A stretch of 7,903 nucleotides of DNA from an uncultured Lentisphaeria bacterium (GCA_913042885.1 CAJWLW010000228.1:1-7903); one strand, 5' to 3'. Counted from the first letter of the stretch, positions 1 through 6,738 are shown. The notes: generated from the letters alone by a model not told the origin. Numbers and translations are program-made.

Positions 1-16
1 AGCCATACGCGCAACC

Positions 17-45
17 TTGTTATCCGTATGAGGTGCCGGTACAAT
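17..45 (+). promoter_or_regulatory. Sigma70-type promoter of cysS (probably cysS-gpmI)
   Basis: A -35 box TTGTTA (17-22, four of six consensus bases) and a -10 box TACAAT (40-45, five of six) are separated by exactly 17 bases. Transcription would start near 52, giving an untranslated leader of roughly 30 bases before the cysS ATG at 84. An 8-base palindrome AAACGTTT lies at 56-63, just past the expected start. The leader has no recognisable Shine-Dalgarno sequence before the ATG. The boxes and spacing are seen directly; promoter activity is inferred. Confidence 0.6.
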
Positions 46-83
46 AACCATTCCAAAACGTTTAACCGCAATTCCACTCATTC

Positions 84-1526
84 ATGGCGCTTCAATTCTA
101 CAACACCATGTCCCGCAGGCAGGAAGCCTTCGAGCCCCGCGAAGCCGGCAAGGCGGCGATGTACACCTGCGGCCCGACCGTCTACAACTACGCGCACATA
201 GGCAACTTCCGCGCCTACATATTCGAAGACATCCTGCGTCGCGCCCTCCGTTTTTGCGGTTACGAAGTGAACCAGGTGATGAACCTGACGGATGTCGACG
301 ACAAGACCATCCGCGACTCGATCGTCGCCGGCATGGGCCTCGACGACTTCACGCAGCAATATAAGGACGCTTTTTTCGAGGACGTCGACGAGTTGCGCAT
401 CGAGCGGGCCGAGGCGTACCCCGCCGCCACCGATCATATCAGCGAAATGATTGACATCATCACAACACTGGTCGAGAAAGATATCGCCTACGTCAGCGAC
501 GACAACTGTGTCTACTACTCGATCGATAAATTCCCCGACTACGGCAAGCTCGCCCGGATCGATCGATCCGGCCAGCGCTCCGGCACCCGTGTCAAAAACG
601 ATGAATATGAAAAAGACTCGGTTGCAGACTTCGCGCTTTGGAAAGCCTGGGACGAGGCGGACGGCGACACCGCCTGGGACAGCCCCTGGGGCCGCGGCCG
701 GCCAGGCTGGCATATCGAGTGCAGCGCCATGAGCATGAAGTATCTCGGCCCACATTTCGACCTGCACACCGGCGGCGTCGACAACATGTTCCCCCACCAC
801 GAAGACGAAATCGCCCAAAGCGAAGCGGCGACCGGCGAGACCTTCGTCAACTACTGGCTGCACTGCGAACACCTCATGGTCAACGGCAAGAAAATGTCGA
901 AGTCCGAGGGCAATTTCTTCACCTTGCGCGATTTGCTCGATGCCGGCTACACCGGCCGCGAGGTCCGCTACCTGCTGCTGGCAGCGCATTATCGCCAGCA
1001 ACTGAATTTCCGTGCACCGCGCAACGCAGAAACTAATGTCATCGAATTCGTCGGCCTCGAGGAAGCACGCACCGTTCTGCGCCGGTTCGATGACTTCATC
1101 CGCCGCCTGCGCGAAGTCGCAACTTCGCCGGATATGGGACTCGACACTGCCACCAGCCTCTGTGCAACTGCAGAGTCCGCATTCCGCGCCGGACTCGAAG
1201 ACGACCTCAATATTTCCGAAGCACTCGCCGCATTTTTCGACTTTATGCGCGACGTCAACAAAGCACTCGACGACAGTGCCCTCGCAGGTAACGCTGCCGA
1301 GATGGTGCTGACGGCCTGCCGCAGCTTCGACTCTGTCCTCGCCGTATTCGATCTCGACAAAGGCGAGGAAGAAGCACCCGCAGAGATCCTCGCGCTCGTT
1401 GAAGCACGACAACAGGCGCGCCAGACGAAGGACTTCGCACGGGCTGACGAGATTCGCGACGAGCTCACCGACGCCGGCTGGGTTTTAGAAGACAGCCCAA
1501 CCGGGCCGCGCGTGAAACGCGCTTGA
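84..1526 (+). CDS. cysS: Cysteinyl-tRNA synthetase (EC 6.1.1.16)
   Basis: This cytoplasmic class I aminoacyl-tRNA synthetase activates cysteine with ATP and charges tRNA-Cys. The 480-residue protein is full length (E. coli CysRS is 461). The N-terminal Rossmann domain has the zinc ligand C29 in the TCGPTVYN block and the HIGH-type signature HIGN at 38-41. The other zinc ligands expected from E. coli CysRS are present: C213 in GWHIECSAM, H238 and E242 in FPHHEDEIAQ. KMSKS lies at 270-274. The C-terminal helical anticodon-binding part ends with the usual block of about 40 residues (KDFARADEIRDEL, then LEDSPTGPRVKR). The ATG at 84 fits the family start (MALQFYNT), although no Shine-Dalgarno sequence precedes it. 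The DDEYEKDSVADFALWK and MSMKYLGPHFDLH stretches recall the PVC-type branch rather than E. coli, from memory only. gpmI follows after 43 bases in the same direction. A 444-codon open frame on the opposite strand (78-1412) is treated as a shadow. Confidence 0.97.
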   Translation: MALQFYNTMSRRQEAFEPREAGKAAMYTCGPTVYNYAHIGNFRAYIFEDILRRALRFCGYEVNQVMNLTDVDDKTIRDSIVAGMGLDDFTQQYKDAFFEDVDELRIERAEAYPAATDHISEMIDIITTLVEKDIAYVSDDNCVYYSIDKFPDYGKLARIDRSGQRSGTRVKNDEYEKDSVADFALWKAWDEADGDTAWDSPWGRGRPGWHIECSAMSMKYLGPHFDLHTGGVDNMFPHHEDEIAQSEAATGETFVNYWLHCEHLMVNGKKMSKSEGNFFTLRDLLDAGYTGREVRYLLLAAHYRQQLNFRAPRNAETNVIEFVGLEEARTVLRRFDDFIRRLREVATSPDMGLDTATSLCATAESAFRAGLEDDLNISEALAAFFDFMRDVNKALDDSALAGNAAEMVLTACRSFDSVLAVFDLDKGEEEAPAEILALVEARQQARQTKDFARADEIRDELTDAGWVLEDSPTGPRVKRA

Positions 1527-1559
1527 GTAACCAACGCACATACTGTAAGCCGATTCGAC

Positions 1560-1563
1560 AGGA
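1560..1563 (+). promoter_or_regulatory. Shine-Dalgarno site fixing the gpmI GTG start
   Basis: AGGA at 1560-1563 lies six bases before the GTG at 1570. The ATG at 1563 is in another frame and reaches a stop after four codons, so it cannot be the start. The GTG gives MTELRKHPTFQKRPGP immediately before the first conserved strand (VLLCIMDGVG). This is the only clear Shine-Dalgarno element in front of the three complete genes here. Confidence 0.55.
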
Positions 1564-1569
1564 TGAACC

Positions 1570-3210
1570 GTGACTGAACTGCGTAAACACCCGACCTTCC
1601 AAAAGCGACCTGGACCCGTCCTGCTGTGCATCATGGACGGCGTCGGCTACGGCAAGTACCCCGAAGGCGACGCGGTTGCCAGCGCCTGCAAGCCGACACT
1701 CGACTGGCTGCATGCCAACGCCCCAAACATCCGGCTGAAAGCCCACGGCAGCGCCGTCGGGATGCCGACCGAGGACGACATGGGCAACAGCGAGATCGGT
1801 CACAACGCTATCGGTTGCGGTCGCGTCTTCGCCCAAGGCGCCACGCTGGTCAACGAAGCGATCAACGACGGCACTATTTTCGACGGCACGACGTGGGCGG
1901 ATCTTACACAGCATTGTGTCAGCAACAACAGCACGCTGCATTTCATCGGTCTGCTTTCAGACGGCAATGTCCACAGCCACATCCGCCATCTCTTCGGTAT
2001 GCTCGACGGCGCCGCCAAGGCAGGCGTCCGATCTATACGCCTGCACACGCTGCTCGATGGCCGGGACGTCGGCGAAACCTCGGCGCTGGAATACATTGAG
2101 CCGCTCGAAGAAAAGCTGGCAGCGCTGAATGTCGACGGCCTCGACTGCCGTATCGCTTCCGGCGGCGGTCGCATGCACATCACCATGGACCGCTACGGCG
2201 CTGACTGGGCAATGGTCGAGCGCGGTTGGAATACGCACGTGCGCGGCAACGGCCGGACCTTCGGCTCGGCACGTCAGGCAATTGAGACGCTGCGCCAGGA
2301 AACCAGCGCCACCGATCAGAACCTGCAGGCCTTCGTAATCGCAGATAACGACGGTCCCGTCGGCCCAGTGCGCGATGGCGATGCCGTCATCCTTTACAAC
2401 TTCCGCGGCGACCGCGCCATGGAACTCTGTGCCGCCTTCGAGAACGACGACTTTCCGCACTTCGACCGCTCACCGCGCCCTGATGTCATGTTTGCGGGCT
2501 TGATGCAATACGACGGCGACCTGAAGATTCCCCGCCGCTACCTGGTCGAGCCGCCACAGATCGATCGTACTGTCGGTGAATTTCTCGTCGGTGCCGGAGT
2601 CCGCCAACTGGCCATCAGCGAAACTCAGAAATACGGGCACGTCACGTACTTTTTCAACGGCAACCGCACCGATAAGTTCGACGACGCTCTGGAGAACTAC
2701 GTCGAAATTCCCTCCGACCTGATACCGTTCGAGCAGCGCCCGTGGATGAAGGCCGCCGAGGTTACGGACGTTGTCATCAACGAAATCCGGGCCGGCAGCT
2801 TCGACTTTGCGCGCATCAACTTTCCCAACGGCGACATGGTTGGACACACCGGCGACCTCCTGGCGACCGAAATCTCCATTGGGGTCGTCGATCTCTGCCT
2901 GGCACGGCTGATGTCGGTCGTCGAGAAGGCCGGCGGCGTCATGATCATCTGCGCCGACCACGGCAATGCCGACGAAATGTACGAGCGCAAGAACGATGAG
3001 GTCCTTATGAACGAGGGCCGGCCGAAGATCAAGACCAGCCACTCACTTAATCCCGTGCCCTGCATCATCTACGACTTCCTCTACGATGGCGAGTACACGA
3101 TGACCAAACGTGACGACCTCGGCATCACCAGCCTTTCCGCCACATGCCTGAACCTGCTCGGCTTCGACACACCGGAAGATTACCTGCAGTCCGTCCTCGA
3201 GTTCACCTGA
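1570..3210 (+). CDS. gpmI: 2,3-bisphosphoglycerate-independent phosphoglycerate mutase, long plant-like form (EC 5.4.2.12)
   Basis: This enzyme interconverts 3- and 2-phosphoglycerate in glycolysis/gluconeogenesis through a phosphoserine intermediate, using two metal ions (Mn in Bacillus) and belonging to the alkaline phosphatase superfamily. All expected residues are visible: D23 in IMDGVG, the nucleophile S74 in GNSEIGH, the DGRD loop at 163-166, R201 and D207-R208 in the GGGR...MDR segment, R279 and R282 in NFRGDR, K354 in KYGHVT, D422 and H426 in NGDMVGHTGD, D463-H464 in ADHGNAD, and H491 in TSHSLNPVP. At 546 residues it is longer than the usual bacterial enzyme of about 510. Segments such as SGGGRMHITMDRYGADW, RYLVEPPQIDRT and MLQYDG-like blocks match plant/trypanosomatid-type iPGM as I remember it. 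It starts at GTG with AGGA six bases upstream. It is probably co-transcribed with cysS, with no clear terminator after either gene. Function is near certain; the subfamily comparison is from memory. Confidence 0.97.
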   Translation: MTELRKHPTFQKRPGPVLLCIMDGVGYGKYPEGDAVASACKPTLDWLHANAPNIRLKAHGSAVGMPTEDDMGNSEIGHNAIGCGRVFAQGATLVNEAINDGTIFDGTTWADLTQHCVSNNSTLHFIGLLSDGNVHSHIRHLFGMLDGAAKAGVRSIRLHTLLDGRDVGETSALEYIEPLEEKLAALNVDGLDCRIASGGGRMHITMDRYGADWAMVERGWNTHVRGNGRTFGSARQAIETLRQETSATDQNLQAFVIADNDGPVGPVRDGDAVILYNFRGDRAMELCAAFENDDFPHFDRSPRPDVMFAGLMQYDGDLKIPRRYLVEPPQIDRTVGEFLVGAGVRQLAISETQKYGHVTYFFNGNRTDKFDDALENYVEIPSDLIPFEQRPWMKAAEVTDVVINEIRAGSFDFARINFPNGDMVGHTGDLLATEISIGVVDLCLARLMSVVEKAGGVMIICADHGNADEMYERKNDEVLMNEGRPKIKTSHSLNPVPCIIYDFLYDGEYTMTKRDDLGITSLSATCLNLLGFDTPEDYLQSVLEFT

Positions 3211-3280
3211 CTTGGCTTATTCATAAAGTTTCGACGCGAAAGTACTCATCTGGGCGCTCGCAACAGAAAGTTCGTGAATA

Positions 3281-3308
3281 TGCCCTGGTTGGGCAAAAAT
3301 ATGGGCAA
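3281..3308 (+). repeat. Cluster of three TGCCC/GGGCA words upstream of the DUF349 promoter
   Basis: TGCCC (3281-3285) and GGGCA (3291-3295) form a perfect 5-base inverted repeat around a 5-base centre. A second GGGCAA follows exactly 12 bases after the first (3291-3296 and 3303-3308). The cluster ends 16 bases before the -35 box of the next promoter, a usual place for an activator or repressor site. The hairpin is followed by AAAAAT rather than a T run, so it is not a convincing terminator for gpmI. No regulator can be named. Confidence 0.3.
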
Positions 3309-3324
3309 TAGCCGCATCTGAATT

Positions 3325-3353
3325 TTGATGCGACGCGGTTTGGCGGTTATCAT
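3325..3353 (+). promoter_or_regulatory. Sigma70-type promoter of the DUF349 gene
   Basis: A -35 box TTGATG (3325-3330, four of six consensus bases) and a -10 box TATCAT (3348-3353, five of six) have the ideal 17-base spacer. Transcription would begin near 3360, leaving about 85 bases of leader before the ATG at 3445. An inverted repeat, CGCATC (3313-3318) with GATGCG (3327-3332), covers the -35 box and could be an operator. Boxes and repeat are seen directly; their use is inferred. Confidence 0.55.
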
Positions 3354-3408
3354 ATCCTTAGTCTTTCTCCCCGGACCTCCGGAGTTGAATCGGTAATCAA
3401 GCGTATAC

Positions 3409-3440
3409 GACTCCCTGTGAGTCCACGCAAGCACTGACTC
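3409..3440 (+). promoter_or_regulatory. Leader with two mutually exclusive 5-bp stems before the DUF349 start codon
   Basis: GACTC (3409-3413), GAGTC (3419-3423) and GACTC (3436-3440) lie in a row. The middle word can pair with the left one (5-base loop) or with the right one, which ends four bases before the ATG at 3445. The arrangement resembles a simple translational switch, but the stems are short, there is no Shine-Dalgarno sequence to mask, and chance is a real possibility. Confidence 0.25.
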
Positions 3441-3444
3441 TGAC

Positions 3445-6400
3445 ATGGCCTTAGGCGATCTCTTACGACCAAAATGGAAGCACAGTAATCCGGAAGTCCG
3501 CCTGGAGGCGGTAGCGGAACTGACCGACCAGGACGGCGATAAACTGACTGAAATCGCGACGACAGATGAAGATCCGAAAATCCGTCTTGCAGCAGTGGCG
3601 CGAATTGACGACCAGGCCATCTTGGAGCAGATCGCCGCCACGGACACCGATGCCGATGTGCTCGACGCATTGACCGTCAAGATCGATCAGCATCTGCGCA
3701 GCACGGTCCTCGATTCCCCGGATGCCGCAACCTGTCAGCCGATTCTCGCGCGTATCAGTTGTGAAGAGGTGCTGTCCAGCATCGTCGTCGATACCGAGCA
3801 CGATGACATCCGGCTCGCCACGGTCAAACACATCATGTGTCCGACGCGCCTGTCCCGACTGACTGTCGCCAACACAGGGAAAGCCCTCGGCCTGCACGTC
3901 GTCGAACGCATTGACGATGACACCGTCCTCGAACGTATTGCGCGCGATGCATCGAACACCCGAGTGCGCCATGCTGCTCAGGAAAAGATCGACGGAATCA
4001 TCGAAGAACGCAACCGCCCGTCAGCCGAGCAGCTACGTGAAACCGAGCTGCAGGAACTGTACGACACCGCCCGCAAGTTGATGGATTCCTGGAACTGGGA
4101 ATTTGCCTTCGCGAAGTTCAAGGAACTGCAGTCGCGCTGGGCCGATCTCGACCCGAGCCGGAAAGACCCGCGCCGTTCAGGCCTCGACCACGCGCTCAAC
4201 GAGCTGCACCGGCGGCACCAGGAATTTATCGAGGTGCAGGCGAAAGACCGCAAGCGCGCCGAGTTGCGTGCCTACAACATCGCCGAGCGCGAACGAATCT
4301 GCACCGCCGTCGAGGCCTTGATCGGGCGGATGGACGAAGCCGCAGCTACCGAACTGGACAGGCTCCGCGCCGAATGGGAAACCGCGCCGGAGGTGCCGGA
4401 CGACGAATACCTGCAGCTGCAGATACGGATCGACACAGCCGCCCAGACTTTCCACGACACGACGCTGCTGCAGCGCGCTGAGCAGGAAGCACACGACGAC
4501 GCGATGCCAATCCTCCAGACCCTGTGCAATCGCGCCGGCGAACTATCGACGTCTGAGGCATTCGCAGATCTCGAATCGCAACTCGACAAACTCACCGAAG
4601 AAATGGCCGCAGTCGAGTGCACCGGCGACGACGCCGATGCGGTGCGCGCCACGTTCGACACAGCCATCACCACTGCACGCACACGATTGACCGAGCACCG
4701 CGACGCGGTGGCACAGGCAAAGGCCGACAACCTGAAACAGCTCGAAGAAATCTGCACCGCCTTCGAAGCAATCCTCGGCGCCGAGGACATCGCCAAAATA
4801 GAAACACCCGGGCGCGAACTGCAGACAGCCTGGTCAAAGGTCGGCATGGTCGATAATGACGCCCGCGAGCCGCTGGAGAAACGCTTCAAGAAACTGTCCG
4901 ACAAATTCCGCCAGCGCACCCGTGAATTTCACCGCGGCCGCGACCTCGACCGCTGGGCGAATCTGACACAGAAACAGGACCTCTGCACCGAAGCAGAGGC
5001 GCTCGCAAAAAACAGCGATTACCCGAAGATGGCGAAGACGATCCAGGATCTGCACAAGCGGTGGAAGACTATCGGCCCGGCACCGCGTGAGCAGTCGGAC
5101 GACATCTGGAAACGATTCAAGACCGCCTGCGACGAACAGTACAGCCGCTGCCAGGCCTTTTTCGACGAGCAGGATAAACGACGCAAGGAGAATTTCGAGC
5201 AGAAACAAAAATTGTTGGATGAGCTCACCGGCCTGATGGACGACTGCACGAAGGACACAGCGAAAGAAAGGGTGCAGGCGATCCAGGCAGAGTGGAAAGA
5301 CATCGGGCACGTGCCAAAAACATCGATGGACATCAACAAGCGCTTCCACGATGTCTGCAACGATTTTTTTGAGAAACGCCGGGAACACTACAAAATTCGC
5401 AGCGACGCGCGCAAGGACAGCCGGAAACGCAAGGAAGAACTTTCTGAGCAGGCCGAAGCACTCAAGGACTCCGAGGACTGGGGCACCGCAACGGACGCCA
5501 TGAAACGGTTGCAGGTTGACTGGAAAGCTGCCGGCCCGTGTGAACGCAAGAAGGAGGAGAAACTCTGGGAGCGCTTCAGTGGAGCCTGCCAGCACTATTT
5601 CGACCGGCTCAGCGCCCACCACGACGAGCTCGACAAAGAGCGGGTCGGCAACTACGGGAAGAAGCTCGAACTCTGCACCGAGCTCGACGCCATTCTGGCC
5701 GACGACACAGGCGACCAGAAAAAGACCGCAGTCGCCCTGGTCGAACTGCACAACCGCTTCCGCGAAATCGGCCCGGTACCGCGCAATAACCAAGATGAGA
5801 TCCGCAGCCGGTTCATCGCACCATGCGACGCCTTTTTCCAATCACGCCGCGATCACTTTGAGAAGCTCAAGGGCAAACGCGACGCCAGCCTGAAAATGCG
5901 CGAGGCGCTCATCGAGCAGGCAGAGACGATAGCTGAATCGACGGCCTGGCGTGAAACAACTGACGAGTTCAAAGAACTGCAGACAAAGTGGAAGACGATC
6001 GGCAGCGTGCCGCGAGAGATCGAAACGGAAACCCGGGAGCGGTTCAAGGCCGCCACCGACCGATTCTTCGACCGGCGACGTGAGCATTATGACGGTGTCG
6101 AAAAGGAGCGCTACGAGAATCTCAAGCGCAAGGAAGACATCTGCACACGGCTGGAAACGCTGGCCGACGTCAAGCCGCCGGAGGAAGAGGCCAACCTCAA
6201 CGTGGCGGAGCAGTTGCAAATCGCTTTTGAATCGAACTTCATCAAGCAATCGGCCGCCGACTCGCAGTCCGCCTGGCGTGTGTCACTCACCGAGGTCCGC
6301 AAGCTGCAGGACCAGTGGGAGCGTACCGGCCATGTGCCGCGTGAATTCGACAAGACGATGTGGAAGCGCTACAGGAACGCGCTCGACCAGTTCTACGCAC

Positions 6401-6678
6401 AGAAGCCGGAATCAGAACAACCGCGTGAGTCAAAGGAAGAGATGCAGGCCAATCTCGAGACCAAGACGAAGCTGTGCAAGGAAGCCGAAGCCCTGGCGGC
6501 CGGTGACGATCCGGCCGCCTGCGCCCGCGACGCCAAGCGCCTGGCCGGACGCTTCAAGAAAGCCGGGCGCGTGCCCTCGAAGAAACAGGCCGACGAGCTC
6601 GGCGACCGATTCTTCGCAGCGGTCGGCAAAATCTTCGACGCAACCCGCGCCGCCGATGACTCACAGCGCCGCGCCTGA
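3445..6678 (+). CDS. Very long DUF349 tandem-repeat protein with HEAT-like N-terminal head; function unknown
   Basis: The product has 1077 residues, is rich in Lys, Glu, Arg and Asp, and shows no signal peptide or membrane segment, so it is probably cytoplasmic. Residues 13-190 contain HEAT-like helical repeats of about 24-28 residues (NPEVRLEAVAELTD, DPKIRLAAVARIDD, later DDIRLATVKHI and NTRVRHAAQEKID). From about residue 198 to 1070 the protein is made of eleven units whose core reads roughly ELQ..WK.IG.VPRE......RFK.ACD.FF.RRREHY, the DUF349 (PF03993) pattern. Units 4-10 are clear; units 1-3 and 11 are degenerate. No catalytic motif or nucleotide-binding loop is visible, so an elongated helical scaffold or RNA/ribosome/protein binder are possibilities, not conclusions. 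The ATG at 3445 is chosen because MALGDLLRPKWKHSNPEVR fits the family start as I remember it; no Shine-Dalgarno is present. It has its own likely promoter and is convergent with the ATPase gene. Confidence 0.92.
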   Translation: MALGDLLRPKWKHSNPEVRLEAVAELTDQDGDKLTEIATTDEDPKIRLAAVARIDDQAILEQIAATDTDADVLDALTVKIDQHLRSTVLDSPDAATCQPILARISCEEVLSSIVVDTEHDDIRLATVKHIMCPTRLSRLTVANTGKALGLHVVERIDDDTVLERIARDASNTRVRHAAQEKIDGIIEERNRPSAEQLRETELQELYDTARKLMDSWNWEFAFAKFKELQSRWADLDPSRKDPRRSGLDHALNELHRRHQEFIEVQAKDRKRAELRAYNIAERERICTAVEALIGRMDEAAATELDRLRAEWETAPEVPDDEYLQLQIRIDTAAQTFHDTTLLQRAEQEAHDDAMPILQTLCNRAGELSTSEAFADLESQLDKLTEEMAAVECTGDDADAVRATFDTAITTARTRLTEHRDAVAQAKADNLKQLEEICTAFEAILGAEDIAKIETPGRELQTAWSKVGMVDNDAREPLEKRFKKLSDKFRQRTREFHRGRDLDRWANLTQKQDLCTEAEALAKNSDYPKMAKTIQDLHKRWKTIGPAPREQSDDIWKRFKTACDEQYSRCQAFFDEQDKRRKENFEQKQKLLDELTGLMDDCTKDTAKERVQAIQAEWKDIGHVPKTSMDINKRFHDVCNDFFEKRREHYKIRSDARKDSRKRKEELSEQAEALKDSEDWGTATDAMKRLQVDWKAAGPCERKKEEKLWERFSGACQHYFDRLSAHHDELDKERVGNYGKKLELCTELDAILADDTGDQKKTAVALVELHNRFREIGPVPRNNQDEIRSRFIAPCDAFFQSRRDHFEKLKGKRDASLKMREALIEQAETIAESTAWRETTDEFKELQTKWKTIGSVPREIETETRERFKAATDRFFDRRREHYDGVEKERYENLKRKEDICTRLETLADVKPPEEEANLNVAEQLQIAFESNFIKQSAADSQSAWRVSLTEVRKLQDQWERTGHVPREFDKTMWKRYRNALDQFYAQKPESEQPRESKEEMQANLETKTKLCKEAEALAAGDDPAACARDAKRLAGRFKKAGRVPSKKQADELGDRFFAAVGKIFDATRAADDSQRRA
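4036..6654 (+). repeat. Eleven protein-level tandem repeats (about 77 codons each) inside the DUF349 gene
   Basis: The key aromatic or equivalent residue of each unit falls at W232, W311, M387, W463, W540, W617, W693, F772, W849, W958 and F1037. Successive gaps are 79, 76, 76, 77, 77, 76, 79, 77, 109 and 79. The single outlier reflects about 32 extra residues in unit 10. A second landmark (LCT.xEAL-like helix) lies 25-28 residues before the aromatic in every unit except the tenth. From each aromatic to the next helix landmark is 50-54 residues. The repeats have diverged and are not DNA-level copies, so the array is old and not an assembly artefact. Confidence 0.85.
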
Positions 6679-6689
6679 GAAAAGTCGTC

Positions 6690-6738
6690 CGCTTATTCGA
6701 CTCCTGCCGGAAGCACGGCCAAGGACCCCTTGTAAGCG
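6690..6738. terminator. Nested inverted repeats between convergent genes, possible two-way terminator
   Basis: The 70-base gap between the convergent stops holds an outer stem CGCTTA (6690-6695) with TAAGCG (6733-6738). Inside is an imperfect stem: TCCTGCCG (6702-6709), loop GAAGCA, then CGGC (6716-6719) and AGGA (6722-6725) with a 2-base bulge. On the minus strand the outer stem is followed by GACGACTTTTC, giving only a weak T run; the plus strand has none. Position and structure suggest a shared transcript end, but it is not a classical intrinsic terminator in either direction. Confidence 0.35.

Noticed and set aside
78..1412. A 444-codon open frame on the minus strand inside cysS
   Set aside because: It lies fully opposite a gene with every CysRS motif. 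Its protein is a Val/Ala/Gly-rich string without domain signatures, and long antisense frames are expected at this G+C content and codon bias.
3211..3245. TTTCG-ACG-CGAAA hairpin just after gpmI as a terminator
   Set aside because: The stem is short and A/T-weak with a three-base loop and no following T run.
3281..3300. The TGCCC-TGGTT-GGGCA hairpin as an intrinsic terminator of gpmI
   Set aside because: It is followed by AAAAAT rather than a T run, has only five pairs, and lies 70 bases past the stop codon.
3367..3382. CCGG-ACCT-CCGG stem and a GGAG in the DUF349 leader as a ribosome binding site for a small upstream gene
   Set aside because: No start codon with a sensible open frame follows at a usable distance, and the stem is only four pairs plus a bulge.
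4834..5841. A 335-codon minus-strand frame inside the DUF349 gene
   Set aside because: Its Leu/Val/Phe-rich sequence is the mirror of Lys/Glu/Gln codons in the repeat units, and it repeats with them. No start signal or family motif was seen.
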